Shown piece by piece: positions 30,395 to 39,773 of a stretch of DNA of 64,000 nt. The translations under genes were made by a program, and so were the position numbers. The notes beneath the pieces are model-generated. The model was not told the DNA's origin. It saw nothing but the letters and a program-made list of their open reading frames with translations, and made no database searches. The stretch comes from JBNKWA01 sp050299555. Lineage in GTDB: Bacteria; Pseudomonadota; Alphaproteobacteria; Rhodobacterales; Rhodobacteraceae. Numbering within the stretch: position 1 is the stretch's first letter; the number at the start of each line of letters is the position of its first letter. The stretch spans positions 136,940 through 200,939 of the forward strand of contig JBNKWA010000080.1 of assembly GCA_050299555.1 (NCBI GenBank). The letters are read 5' to 3'.

Positions 30395-32947
30395 TCAGTA
30401 AAGCCCGCCCGATGACAGCACGCCGAAGGCCGGCTTGGACGGGATCATCTTCTTCTGCCCGCCGACCACGACTTCGCGCACCTGGTCGTTGCCACCGGCC
30501 TGGTCGAACAGGGGCAGGTCCGATCCCATGGCGTAGCCGCCGTCGATATAGCTGCCGAAGCCGCCGACGATGGGTTCCTCGCCGGCCCGGAACAGCTCTG
30601 CCACAACGTACTGGCCGCTGGCGCTGTTGGGCAGCCGCTGGCCGGTGAACCGGTCGATCTTGACAAAGACGGTACCCGGCGGCGCCTTGAAGCGGAACGA
30701 TTCCGGCTCGGCGCCTTCCAGCGCCACCTTCATGAAGTCGGTGAACACCGGCCCGCACAGCGTGCCGCCATAGGCACCGCGTCCCATCGGGCGGGGCGTA
30801 TCGAAGCCGATATAGCAGCCGGCCGCGATGCGCGGAGTAAAGCCGATGAACCAGGCGTCCTTGGCCTCGTTGGTGGTACCGGTCTTGCCGGCGATCGGCA
30901 GGCCGAGCGGCGCACCGACGGTCGACGCCGCGGTGCCGCGGGCCACCACGCCCTGCATCATCGAGGTCAGCTGATAGGCGGTGACCGGGTCCATCACCTG
31001 TTCGGCGGTGTCCCAGATCCACGGCAGCTTGCCGTCGAATTCCGGTACCGAGCAGCCGCGGCAGCCGCGCTGGTCGTGGCGGTAGATGGTGTTGCCGTTG
31101 CGGTCCTGCACCCGGTCGACCAGCGTCGGCTCCACCCGCTTGCCGCCATTGGCGAACATCGCGTAGGCGGCCACCATCTTGTAGAGCGTCGTCTCACCGG
31201 CGCCGAGCGAGTACGAGATCAGTCGCGGCATGTTGTCATAGACGCCGAAGGCCTCGGCCTTCTCGGCCACCCGGTCCATACCGATATCCTGGGCCACCCG
31301 CACCGTCATCAGGTTGCGCGACTGCTCGATGCCGGTACGAAGCGGCGCCGGGCCATAGAACCGGCCCGACGAATTGGTGGGCCGCCACATGCGTCCGCCC
31401 GACTCGATCTCCACCGGCGCGTCGACCACGATCGACGCCGGCGTATAGCCGCTGTCCAGGGCCGCCGCATAGACGAACGGCTTGAAGGCGGAACCGGGCT
31501 GCCGTGTCGCCTGCGTGGCGCGGTTGAAGACCGAGGACTGGTACGAAAACCCGCCCTGCATCGCCAGCACCCGCCCGGTCAGGGTATCCATGGCCATGAA
31601 GCCGCCCTGCACCTCGGGCACCTGGCGCAGCGAAAACCGCGCCTCGCCGTTCTCGGCCTCGGACTGGCGCACCATCACCACGTCGCCGACCTGATAGAGA
31701 TCGCCGGCATTGCGCGGTTTGCCGCTGCGCCGGTCCTTGTAGCGGACGCGGCCGATCCAGCGCGCATCCTCCATCGTCAGGAAGTGGCCATCCGCATCGT
31801 CCTCGACCCCCTCGACGCCGATCCGGGCCGAGTTGTCTCCGACCTCCAGAACCACCGCCGGCAGCCAGCCTTCGACATCCCGCGGCACACGGGTATAGCT
31901 CAGCGCCTCGCGCCAGTCCGACAGCGCGTCCGCAGGAAGCACCTCGCGCGGGCCGAGATAGACGCCATGAGAGCGGTCGAAGTCTTCCAGCCCCTTCCTC
32001 AGGGCGGTGGCGGCGACGGCCTGAAGGCCCGGGTCCACGGTCGCGCGGATGGTCAGGCCGCCCGAGAAGAGCTCCTCCTCGCCGCCCTCCAGCTTGTGGG
32101 AAAGCTGCCGCCTGATCTCGTCGGTGAAGTAGTCGCGCGGCGGAATGCGCTGGCGGGCCGAGGGGATTTCGCCGCCCTGAACGCTGTCGAGCGGCGCGTC
32201 CAGCGCTTGCTTGTACTCGCCCTCGTTCAGATAGCCGTTCTCGAACATCTCGCGCAGCACGTAGTTGCGGCGCTCGATGGCCCGGGCGCGATCCCGCACC
32301 GGGTGATAGTCGTTCGGCGCCTTCGGAATCGCCGCCAGGTAGGCCGCCTCGGCCGGCGTCAGCTCCTCCAGCGGCTTGGCGAAATACGTCTGCGCCGCGG
32401 CGGTCACGCCATAGGAGTTCTGACCCAGAAAGATCTCGTTGAGATAGAGCCCGAGGATGTCGTCCTTCGACAGGGCCTCCTCGACGCGGGTAGCGAGGAT
32501 GATCTCCTTGATCTTGCGTTCCACCCGGCGGCTTCCGTCGAGCAGGAAGTTCTTCATCACCTGCTGGGTGATGGTCGAGGCGCCGCGCAAGGTTTCACCC
32601 CGGGTCTTGATCGCCTCGAAAGCCGCAGCGGCGATGCCGCGCGCATCGAACCCCTTGTGATGATAGAAATTCTTGTCCTCGGCCGAGATGAAGGCGCCCT
32701 TCACCAGCTCGGGAATCTCGTCCACGGGCGTATAGATGCGGCGCTCATGGGCGAATTCGTCCATCACCGCGCCGTCACCGGAATAGACGCGGCTGAGCGT
32801 GGACGGCTCGTAGCTCGCCAGCGCCGCATGATCCGGCAGATCGCGGCCATAGTACCAGAACACCGCCACCACCGCGCCGATGCCGACCAGCGCGCCGATC
32901 GAGATGAGGGTGAAGATGGCCCCGAACAGGTTCAGGATCATGCGCAT
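30395..32947 (-). CDS. mrcA: Penicillin-binding protein 1A (class A, transglycosylase-transpeptidase)
   Basis: An 850-residue bifunctional peptidoglycan synthase. It has an N-terminal anchor helix (residues about 5-32), a GT51 transglycosylase domain with ISAEDKNFYHHKGFD and STITQQVMKNFLL, an OB-like insertion, and a transpeptidase domain with the active serine in QPGSAFKPF, the SxN motif in EQSRNLMTV and KTG in AGKTGTTNEAKDAWF. I choose the ATG giving MRMILNLFGAIF, since a GTG/ATG further upstream adds residues with no family match and GGAAGGA sits just before it. Two cysteines in RGCRGCSVPEF form an unusual CxxC between the SxN and KTG motifs. Confidence 0.95.
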   Translation of the reverse strand: MRMILNLFGAIFTLISIGALVGIGAVVAVFWYYGRDLPDHAALASYEPSTLSRVYSGDGAVMDEFAHERRIYTPVDEIPELVKGAFISAEDKNFYHHKGFDARGIAAAAFEAIKTRGETLRGASTITQQVMKNFLLDGSRRVERKIKEIILATRVEEALSKDDILGLYLNEIFLGQNSYGVTAAAQTYFAKPLEELTPAEAAYLAAIPKAPNDYHPVRDRARAIERRNYVLREMFENGYLNEGEYKQALDAPLDSVQGGEIPSARQRIPPRDYFTDEIRRQLSHKLEGGEEELFSGGLTIRATVDPGLQAVAATALRKGLEDFDRSHGVYLGPREVLPADALSDWREALSYTRVPRDVEGWLPAVVLEVGDNSARIGVEGVEDDADGHFLTMEDARWIGRVRYKDRRSGKPRNAGDLYQVGDVVMVRQSEAENGEARFSLRQVPEVQGGFMAMDTLTGRVLAMQGGFSYQSSVFNRATQATRQPGSAFKPFVYAAALDSGYTPASIVVDAPVEIESGGRMWRPTNSSGRFYGPAPLRTGIEQSRNLMTVRVAQDIGMDRVAEKAEAFGVYDNMPRLISYSLGAGETTLYKMVAAYAMFANGGKRVEPTLVDRVQDRNGNTIYRHDQRGCRGCSVPEFDGKLPWIWDTAEQVMDPVTAYQLTSMMQGVVARGTAASTVGAPLGLPIAGKTGTTNEAKDAWFIGFTPRIAAGCYIGFDTPRPMGRGAYGGTLCGPVFTDFMKVALEGAEPESFRFKAPPGTVFVKIDRFTGQRLPNSASGQYVVAELFRAGEEPIVGGFGSYIDGGYAMGSDLPLFDQAGGNDQVREVVVGGQKKMIPSKPAFGVLSSGGLY

Positions 32948-33454
32948 GCGATAGGGTGTCCTTCCAGGATCGATCCAGACACTATAGCGGACCCCTGGGG
33001 GCATGGTCAAAGCACGGCCGCGTCATGGCGGCGGCAAGTCGCACATGGCCATGCGCGTTCTGCGGGAGAATTCGATTGTGATCCAGCCCGTGCTGCGGCT
33101 ATTGTCCGCGGCACGCGGTGCGCCTACGTGCCGCATTGTTAGATTCGTCGCCACCAGCGGCCCTTTACGACTCCTCTCACGGGGAGCGGCGGGTCGCCGG
33201 TTCCGGGCGATAGGCGTTCGCGCCATTACCCCGCCCCCGAAGCAATTCGGGACCAGTCACAGCGCCAGGACGTGCGTTCGGCGCAGGAGTACGCAACCGA
33301 TGCACCGCTCGATGCGACAGACCCGCGAGACCGATGGCCACCGCGCCCGGTCGCGCCCGGTCGCGCTTCGCGGCATTGCAGATCACAGACATCGCCCACC
33401 CTGCCGGGATCCGAACGATCCCGCCGCCGGGGCGGGGCGATCAAGAAAGACATC
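32948..33454. other. Divergent spacer with probable long rne leader
   Basis: No gene is credible in these 507 bases. They separate the divergent PBP1a and RNase E genes, and most would be 5' untranslated leader of rne, which in other bacteria is long and used for feedback by RNase E itself. A tandem 10-base repeat (GCGCCCGGTC twice) occurs near 33346-33366. Confidence 0.45.
33076..33105 (+). promoter_or_regulatory. Possible promoter for rne
   Basis: TTGTGA and TATTGT are spaced by 18 bases and point toward rne, which would give a leader of roughly 340 bases. It is only a moderate match to the sigma-70 consensus and was picked by eye. Confidence 0.28.
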
Positions 33455-36247
33455 ATGCAGAAAAAGATGCTTATTGACGCGACCCACGCGGAGGAAACCC
33501 GCGTCGTGGTCGTTGAGGGCAGCCGTGTCGAGGAGTTCGATTACGAGAGCCTCAGCAAGCGCCAGATAACCGGCAACATCTATCTCGCCAAGGTCACGCG
33601 GGTCGAGCCGTCGCTGCAGGCCGCCTTTGTCGAGTATGGCGGGAATCGCCATGGCTTTCTGGCGTTTTCGGAGATCCACCCCGACTACTACCAGATCCCG
33701 GTCGCCGATCGCGAGGCGCTGCTGGCCGAGGAGGCCGAGTTCGCCAGCAAGATGGACGACGAGGCCGAGGACGAGCGGCCGAAGTCGCGCAGCCGTCGCC
33801 GGCGCGGCCGTGGCAGCAAGTCTGAAAAGAGCGGCTCTGCGGCCGAGAACGACGCCATCGCCACCTATGATGCGGCCGGGCCGGACCTGGTCGACGACGA
33901 CACGGTCCTGGAAACCGTGGCCGCCGATGACGACACGCTCGACGACGTTCCGCCCCTTTCGGCGGCATCCGGTGAGCGTGACCTCGAGGTCTTTGACGAG
34001 CCCGAGGATGCGGACGAGGAGGCCACCGCCGCGGCCGACGCCGATGCGCCCGCGGAAGTGTCCGACGAGTCGGTCGAGAACGCGCCCGCCGCCGAGGATG
34101 AGCCTCCGGCCGAAGCCGGTTCTGCCGGCTCGGAGGTGAAGGAGGACATCGCCGTTCGCCGCGCCCGCCCGCGCCGCTACAAGATCCAGGAAGTCATCAA
34201 GGTCCGCCAGATCCTCCTCGTCCAGGTGGTCAAGGAAGAACGCGGCAACAAGGGCGCGGCGCTCACGACCTATCTGTCGCTCCCCGGCCGCTATTGCGTG
34301 CTCATGCCCAACACCGCCCGTGGCGGCGGCATCAGCCGCAAGATCACCAACGCGGCCGACCGCAAGAAGCTCAAGGAGATCGCCTCGGCCATCACCGTGC
34401 CCAAGGGCGCGGGGCTGATCATCCGCACCGCCGGCGCACAGCGCACCAAGTCCGAGGTCAAGCGCGACTACGAATACCTGCTTCGCATGTGGGAGAAGAT
34501 CCGCGACCTGACGCTGAAGTCCATTGCCCCGGTGCTGATCTACGAAGAAGGCAACCTGGTCCGACGCGCCATCCGCGATCTCTACAGCCGCGACATCGAC
34601 GAGATCTTCGTCGAGGGCGAACGCGGCTATCGCGAGGCCAAGGACTACATGAAGATGCTCATGCCGAGCCACGCCAAGAACGTGAAGCAGTACGGCGACC
34701 CGATGCCGCTGTTCTCGCGCTATCAGGTGGAGGGCTACCTGGCCGGCATGTTCAACCCGGTGGTGCAGCTCAAGTCCGGCGGCTACATCGTCATCAACCC
34801 CACCGAGGCGCTGGTCGCCGTCGATGTCAACTCGGGGCGGGCCACCAAGGAAGGCTCGATCGAGGACACCGCGCTCAAGACCAACCTCGAGGCGGCCGAG
34901 GAGGTGGCGCGGCAGATGCGCCTGCGCGATCTCGCCGGGCTGATCGTCATCGACTTCATCGACATGGAGGAGCGGCGCAACATCGCCGCGGTCGAGAAGA
35001 AGCTGAAGGAAAAGCTCAAGAACGACCGGGCCCGCATCCAGCTTGGCCGGATTTCGGCTTTCGGCCTTCTCGAAATGTCCCGCCAGCGGCTTCGGCCCGG
35101 CATGCTCGAGGCGGTAACCGCGCCTTGCGCCCATTGCCACGGCACGGGGCGCACCCGTTCGGACGAATCGCTGGCGCTCGCGATCATGCGCGAGCTGGAG
35201 GAGGAAGGCGTGCGCGGCCGCTCCAAGGAGGTGCTGGTCACCGCGCCGGTCGCCATCGCCAACTATGTCCTTAACGTCAAGCGCGACCATGTGGCGATGA
35301 TCGAAGGGCGCTTCGGCATGGCGGTCAGGGTCGAGGGCGATCCGGCACTGATCAGCCCCGAATACAGGGTTGAGCGCTTCCGCACCGCCTCGCGTCAGGT
35401 GCAGATGCTGGCCGAGCTGGCCAAGGCACCGGCCCTGCCCGAGGACGAGGACGATCTTGCCGAGGTCGTTGAGGACGAGACCGACGAGGACGTGGCGGCC
35501 GACAGCGTTGGTGACGACAGCGAGCGCGGCGAGAAGTCGGGTCGTCGGCATCGGCGTCGTCGCCGTCGTCGTGGCGGCCGCAACGGCGAAGGCCGCGACG
35601 AGGGACAGCCCATCACCGCCGGCGAGGAAGGCGAAGGCGACGAGGGACCCGAAGACGCGGCGGAGGTCGAAACCGCAGCCGAAGCCGGTGCCGAGCCGGA
35701 CCAGCCGGAAGCCACCGAAGACACGGAAGCCGAGGCAAAGCCGAAGTCCCGCCGGACGCGTAGCCGCCGCAAGCCGCGCGCTGCCGAGGCCGCAGAGGCC
35801 GAGGCCGCCGAGGCGGAAGCCGAAGCCGCCGGCGCGGTCGAAGCGGAGCCCGATACGGCCGACGCGGCCCCCGAACCCGCCGCGGAAAAGCCGAAGCCGC
35901 GCAGCCGTTCGCGCGCCCGGGCCAAGGCGGCAAAGCCCGCGGAAGAGCCGGCCGAGCAGGAAGCCCCGACGGCAGAAGCCGCCCCGGTACAAGCCGAGGA
36001 GCCGGAAGCTGCGCAGGCGACGGATGCGGCCGCACAACCGAGCGAGCCCGAACCCGCTGCCGAGCCAGAGCCCGCCGAGGAAGAGATGGCGACCGCCCGG
36101 TCGGGGCCAAAGCCGCGTGCCCGCGTGTCGGCAGCCGAGGCAATCGCCAGTGTGACGGCAGAGTCGGCCGCGCCGACCGCCGAGCGGGGCGAGTCGCAGG
36201 CACCCAAGCGGCGCGGCTGGTGGGCAAGGGCGCTCGGCGGCAGCTAG
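33455..36247 (+). CDS. rne: Ribonuclease E
   Basis: A 930-residue RNase E/G family endoribonuclease. The S1 domain (RQITGNIYLAKVTRVEPSLQAAFVEYGGNRHGFLAFSEI) is split by an acidic, low-complexity insertion of about 140 residues before it resumes at YKIQEVIKVRQILLVQVVKEERGNKGAALTTYLSLPGRY, a known alphaproteobacterial trait. The DNase I-like catalytic part has VAVDVNSGRATK and IVIDFIDME with the metal-binding aspartates, and a zinc-link CAHCHGTGRTRS. The C-terminal third is Ala/Glu-rich with an arginine patch (RRHRRRRRRRGGRNG), the usual disordered scaffold for RNA and degradosome partners. The start MQKKMLIDATHAEETRVVVVEG is the family norm. Confidence 0.95.
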   Translation: MQKKMLIDATHAEETRVVVVEGSRVEEFDYESLSKRQITGNIYLAKVTRVEPSLQAAFVEYGGNRHGFLAFSEIHPDYYQIPVADREALLAEEAEFASKMDDEAEDERPKSRSRRRRGRGSKSEKSGSAAENDAIATYDAAGPDLVDDDTVLETVAADDDTLDDVPPLSAASGERDLEVFDEPEDADEEATAAADADAPAEVSDESVENAPAAEDEPPAEAGSAGSEVKEDIAVRRARPRRYKIQEVIKVRQILLVQVVKEERGNKGAALTTYLSLPGRYCVLMPNTARGGGISRKITNAADRKKLKEIASAITVPKGAGLIIRTAGAQRTKSEVKRDYEYLLRMWEKIRDLTLKSIAPVLIYEEGNLVRRAIRDLYSRDIDEIFVEGERGYREAKDYMKMLMPSHAKNVKQYGDPMPLFSRYQVEGYLAGMFNPVVQLKSGGYIVINPTEALVAVDVNSGRATKEGSIEDTALKTNLEAAEEVARQMRLRDLAGLIVIDFIDMEERRNIAAVEKKLKEKLKNDRARIQLGRISAFGLLEMSRQRLRPGMLEAVTAPCAHCHGTGRTRSDESLALAIMRELEEEGVRGRSKEVLVTAPVAIANYVLNVKRDHVAMIEGRFGMAVRVEGDPALISPEYRVERFRTASRQVQMLAELAKAPALPEDEDDLAEVVEDETDEDVAADSVGDDSERGEKSGRRHRRRRRRRGGRNGEGRDEGQPITAGEEGEGDEGPEDAAEVETAAEAGAEPDQPEATEDTEAEAKPKSRRTRSRRKPRAAEAAEAEAAEAEAEAAGAVEAEPDTADAAPEPAAEKPKPRSRSRARAKAAKPAEEPAEQEAPTAEAAPVQAEEPEAAQATDAAAQPSEPEPAAEPEPAEEEMATARSGPKPRARVSAAEAIASVTAESAAPTAERGESQAPKRRGWWARALGGS

Positions 36248-36285
36248 GCCGATCGAGAGCCGCGGGATCACATTCAGGCGAACTT

Positions 36286-36309
36286 CCGCCCAGCTACGCG
36301 GCTGGGCGG
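36286..36309 (+). terminator. Hairpin after rne, weak terminator candidate
   Basis: CCGCCCAGC-TACGCG-GCTGGGCGG forms a perfect nine-base stem about 40 bases after the rne stop. Only TT follows, so termination would be inefficient or Rho-assisted. Confidence 0.45.
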
Positions 36310-36369
36310 TTGCGCGGTGGCAAAAGGCCGGGCTTACTGCCGGTAGGCGGCCAAAGGGGGATTTGGGCC

Positions 36370-37116
36370 ATGTTGCAGCGACTTGCGGCGGCACTGATCG
36401 GCAGCGTGATGCTTGGGACCATGGCTCATGCCCAGGATAATGCCGGCCTGGTGGATCGTGAACTTCTGCGTGAAGAAATCCGCGCCTATCTGGTTGAGCA
36501 CCCCGAGGTGATCCTCGAGGCCGTCGAGATCCTGCAGGAACGCCGCGAGGCGGCGGCCGCCGCCGAGGACGAGACCCTGGTGGCCGAGAACGCCAAGGCG
36601 CTTTTCGCTGATGGCCACTCATTCGTCGGCGGCAATCCCGACGGGGCCATTACCCTGGTGGAGTTCCTCGACTACCAGTGCGGGTACTGCAAGCGCGCCC
36701 ATGCCGACGTGGCGGCGCTGGTTGCCGGCAATCCCGACATCCGCTTCGTGGTCAAGGAATTCCCCATCCTCGGCCCCGAGTCCGTGGCTGCGGCGCGAGC
36801 GGCGATGGCGGTCCTCAAGAACGACGGTCCCGAAGTCTATGCCCGGTTCTCGGATGCCATGATGGGCCATGACGGCCGACTGAACGGCGCTGTCATCGAC
36901 CGCATCGCCGCCGACAGCGGCGCCGATGTGGATGCCATGAAGGCACTCGCCGACGGTGCCGAGGTCACCGCCGCCATCCGGGCAAACCTGGACCTGGCCA
37001 AGGTCCTGCAGATCTCCGGCACGCCGACCTTCGTGGTCGGCGACAGGATGCTGCGCGGCATGCTCCCGGCCGATACGATGCAGAAGCTGGTCGACGAAGC
37101 GCGCGACGCGCTCTGA
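36370..37116 (+). CDS. DsbA-family periplasmic thiol oxidoreductase
   Basis: A 248-residue secreted protein with a signal peptide (residues 1-21, cleaved after AHA) and a thioredoxin fold with a helical insertion. The active site is CGYC (Cys104 and Cys107) in FLDYQCGYCKRAHAD, and the cis-proline loop is SGTPTFVVGDRML. The N-terminal helical region (LREEIRAYLVEHPEVILEAVEIL) is typical of the DsbA/Com1-like proteins of alphaproteobacteria, related to ScsC and BdbD. It probably forms or shuffles disulfides in exported proteins. It sits alone between rne and accB. Confidence 0.92.
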   Translation: MLQRLAAALIGSVMLGTMAHAQDNAGLVDRELLREEIRAYLVEHPEVILEAVEILQERREAAAAAEDETLVAENAKALFADGHSFVGGNPDGAITLVEFLDYQCGYCKRAHADVAALVAGNPDIRFVVKEFPILGPESVAAARAAMAVLKNDGPEVYARFSDAMMGHDGRLNGAVIDRIAADSGADVDAMKALADGAEVTAAIRANLDLAKVLQISGTPTFVVGDRMLRGMLPADTMQKLVDEARDAL

Positions 37117-37244
37117 TCGCCGCGACAGTCTGAACCCCCGCAAGTCATTGGCGGCTTTTCAGGCCCTTTCGGGCAGCGTATAAGCCCCGGAACGGGTCGC
37201 ACGCCGGTCAAGAAGCGTGCGCAAGGCAGAACACCGGGGGACGG

Positions 37245-37733
37245 ATGAGCAAGGACCATGAGCAGGACGTGGCCTTTATCGAGGCGCTGGCGGGCCTGTT
37301 GCGCAAGAACGACCTGACCGAAATCGAGGTGAAGCGCGAATACGGCGAGGACGATACCCTGAATGTCAGGGTCGCCCGCCAGAATGCCGTGATGGCGGCC
37401 CCGGCACCGCATTTCGCCCATGCCGCCCCGGCCCCGGCACCTTCCGCACCGGCGCCAGCGCCGGCAGCCGCCGCCGCTTCTGCCGACCCGGCCGAACATC
37501 CCGGCGCCGTGACCTCGCCCATGGTCGGCACGGTCTACCTCCAGGCCGAGCCGGGGTCGCCGGCCTTCGTCAGCGTCGGGGACGCGGTGTCGGAAGGCCA
37601 GACCATCCTCATCATCGAGGCCATGAAGACCATGAACCAGCTCCCGGCGCCCCGCGCCGGCACGGTCAAGCGCATCCTGGTCGAAGACGGATCCCCGGTG
37701 GAATTCGGCGCCCCCCTGATGATCCTCGAATAG
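37245..37733 (+). CDS. accB: Acetyl-CoA carboxylase biotin carboxyl carrier protein
   Basis: A 162-residue carrier with an N-terminal helical region, an Ala/Pro linker (APAPAPSAPAPAPAAAAA) and a C-terminal biotinyl domain. The biotinylated Lys128 is in IIEAMKTMNQ, and the domain starts at VTSPMVGTVYLQAEPGS. It carries carboxybiotin between AccC and the carboxyltransferase in the first step of fatty-acid synthesis. The accC gene follows after 12 bases, the usual accBC operon. Confidence 0.97.
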   Translation: MSKDHEQDVAFIEALAGLLRKNDLTEIEVKREYGEDDTLNVRVARQNAVMAAPAPHFAHAAPAPAPSAPAPAPAAAAASADPAEHPGAVTSPMVGTVYLQAEPGSPAFVSVGDAVSEGQTILIIEAMKTMNQLPAPRAGTVKRILVEDGSPVEFGAPLMILE

Positions 37734-37745
37734 AGGACCGGCGCC

Positions 37746-39095
37746 ATGTTCAAGAAGATCCTGATTTCCAATCGTGGCGAGATCGCGCTGAGGGTGATCC
37801 GCGCCTGCCGCGAGATGGGCATCCAGTCGGTCGCGGTCCATTCCACCGCCGATGTCGATGCCATGCATGTGCGCATGGCCGACGAAAGCGTCTGCATCGG
37901 GCCGGCGCCCTCGCCCAAGAGCTACCTCAACGTGCCATCCATCATCTCGGCCTGCGAGATCACCGGCGCCGACGCGGTGCACCCGGGCTATGGCTTTCTC
38001 TCCGAGAACCAGAACTTCGTGCAGGTGCTCGAGGATCACCAGATCACCTTCATCGGTCCGCGTTCGCGGCATATCGCGGTGATGGGCGACAAGATCACGG
38101 CCAAGGAGACCATGAAGCGGCTGGGTGTGCCCTGCGTGCCCGGCTCCGAAGGGGGCGTGCCCGACCTCGCCACCGCGCGCAAGGTGGCCGGCGAGATGGG
38201 CTATCCGGTGATCGTCAAGGCGACCGCCGGCGGCGGCGGTCGCGGCATGAAGGTGGCCGGCTCGGACAAGGAGCTGGAGATCGCCTTCCAGACCGCCCGC
38301 AGCGAGGCCAAGGCCGCCTTCGGCAACGACGAGGTCTATATCGAGAAGTATCTGCAGACCCCCCGCCACATCGAGATCCAGGTCTTCGGCGACGGCGAGG
38401 GGCGCGCGGTGCATCTGGGCGAGCGCGACTGTTCGCTGCAGCGCCGCCACCAGAAGGTGCTGGAGGAATGCCCCTCGCCCGCGATCACCGCGGCGATGCG
38501 CGCCGAGATCGGCAAGACCTGCGCCGACGCGGTGGCCGAGCTCGGCTATGCCGGTGCCGGTACCATCGAGTTCCTCTACGAGAACGGCGCCTTCTACTTC
38601 ATCGAGATGAACACCCGCCTGCAGGTCGAGCATCCGGTGACCGAGGCGGTCTATGGCGTCGATCTGGTGCGTGAGCAGATCATGGTCGCCAGTGGCGACG
38701 GCATGTCATTGCACCAGGACGAGCTTACCCCCAACGGCCACGCCATCGAGTGCCGCATCAATGCCGAGTCGCTGCCCAGCTTCCGGCCGAGCCCGGGTAT
38801 GGTCCGGGCCTTTCATGCACCGGGCGGCCTTGGCGTGCGGATGGATTCGGCGATCTATCAGGGCTATGTGATCCCGCCCTACTACGACAGCCTGATCGGC
38901 AAGCTCATCGTCCACGCGCCCGACCGGGCCAGCGCACTGACCCGGCTGAACCGCGCCCTGGGCGAGCTGATCGTGGACGGGATCGAGACGACAACGCCAC
39001 TGTTTCACGCGCTGCTGGAACAGCCGGCAGTGCAGAACGGCGACTACAACATTCACTGGTTGGAGCACTGGCTCAAGGATGGCGGTCTCGGTTGA
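37746..39095 (+). CDS. accC: Acetyl-CoA carboxylase biotin carboxylase
   Basis: A 449-residue ATP-grasp enzyme that carboxylates the biotin of AccB. Motifs are MFKKILISNRGEIALRVIRACREMGI, HPGYGFLSEN, the glycine-rich loop KATAGGGGRGMKVA, HIEIQVFGDGEG, the catalytic region ERDCSLQRRHQKVLEE and FIEMNTRLQVEHPVTE. It is full length and standard. The aat gene follows on the same strand after about 20 bases. Confidence 0.98.
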   Translation: MFKKILISNRGEIALRVIRACREMGIQSVAVHSTADVDAMHVRMADESVCIGPAPSPKSYLNVPSIISACEITGADAVHPGYGFLSENQNFVQVLEDHQITFIGPRSRHIAVMGDKITAKETMKRLGVPCVPGSEGGVPDLATARKVAGEMGYPVIVKATAGGGGRGMKVAGSDKELEIAFQTARSEAKAAFGNDEVYIEKYLQTPRHIEIQVFGDGEGRAVHLGERDCSLQRRHQKVLEECPSPAITAAMRAEIGKTCADAVAELGYAGAGTIEFLYENGAFYFIEMNTRLQVEHPVTEAVYGVDLVREQIMVASGDGMSLHQDELTPNGHAIECRINAESLPSFRPSPGMVRAFHAPGGLGVRMDSAIYQGYVIPPYYDSLIGKLIVHAPDRASALTRLNRALGELIVDGIETTTPLFHALLEQPAVQNGDYNIHWLEHWLKDGGLG

Positions 39096-39116
39096 CGCGG
39101 GGCCGGCGCGGAGCCC

Positions 39117-39773
39117 GTGAAGGACGACGCGCCAGCCGAGATCACCGCGCGGCGGCTGTTGCAGGCCTATGCCGCCGGGGTGTTCCCCATGGCCGACAGC
39201 GCCACGGCGGACGAGGTCTTCTGGGTCGATCCGCGGCTGCGCGGCATCCTGCCGCTGGACGGCTTCCACGTCTCGCGAAGCCTGCGCCGGACGATCCTGA
39301 AGACGGGCTTCAGGGTGAGCGTCGACCGCGATTTCGCCGGCGTCGTCGACGGTTGCGCGGATCGCGACGTGACCTGGATCAACACCCAGATCAGGGCGCT
39401 CTACCTGGAGCTGTTCGCCATGGGCCACGCCCATTCGGTCGAAGTCTGGGACGGCCCGCTGCTGGTGGGCGGGCTCTATGGCGTCGTTCTCGGCGGTGCT
39501 TTCTTCGGCGAAAGCATGTTCTCCCGCCGCCGCGACGCCTCGAAGATCGCCATGGTCCACACCATGGCGCGGCTCCGGGCCGGCGGCTTCACGCTGTTTG
39601 ACACCCAGTTCATCACCCCACATCTGGCCAGCCTGGGCGGGGTCGAGATCAGCCGCGCCGAGTACCACAAGCGCCTCGACCGGGCGCTCGGCGTGAAACA
39701 TGCGGATTTCCTCAGCCTGCAGGCCGATGCGGCCCCTCAGCTTGTGGTGCAGCTCAGCACCCAGACATCGTAG
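39117..39773 (+). CDS. aat: Leucyl/phenylalanyl-tRNA--protein transferase
   Basis: A 218-residue enzyme that adds Leu or Phe to proteins with N-terminal Arg or Lys, marking them for ClpS/ClpAP degradation. Family motifs are LLQAYAAGVFPMADS, VFWVDPRLRGILPLDGFHVSRSLRRT, TWINTQIRALYLELFAMGHAHSVEVWDG, GGLYGVVLGGAFFGESMFSRRRDASKIA and FDTQFITPHLASLGGVEISRAEY. The start is GTG. The last 37 bases overlap the 3' end of the converging DUF2155 gene. Confidence 0.96.
   Translation: MKDDAPAEITARRLLQAYAAGVFPMADSATADEVFWVDPRLRGILPLDGFHVSRSLRRTILKTGFRVSVDRDFAGVVDGCADRDVTWINTQIRALYLELFAMGHAHSVEVWDGPLLVGGLYGVVLGGAFFGESMFSRRRDASKIAMVHTMARLRAGGFTLFDTQFITPHLASLGGVEISRAEYHKRLDRALGVKHADFLSLQADAAPQLVVQLSTQTS

Noticed and set aside
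33383..36622. A 1,079-codon open frame on the minus strand opposite rne
   Set aside because: It is the complement of the Ala/Glu-rich RNase E gene; high GC leaves the opposite strand open and its translation is low-complexity with no domain.
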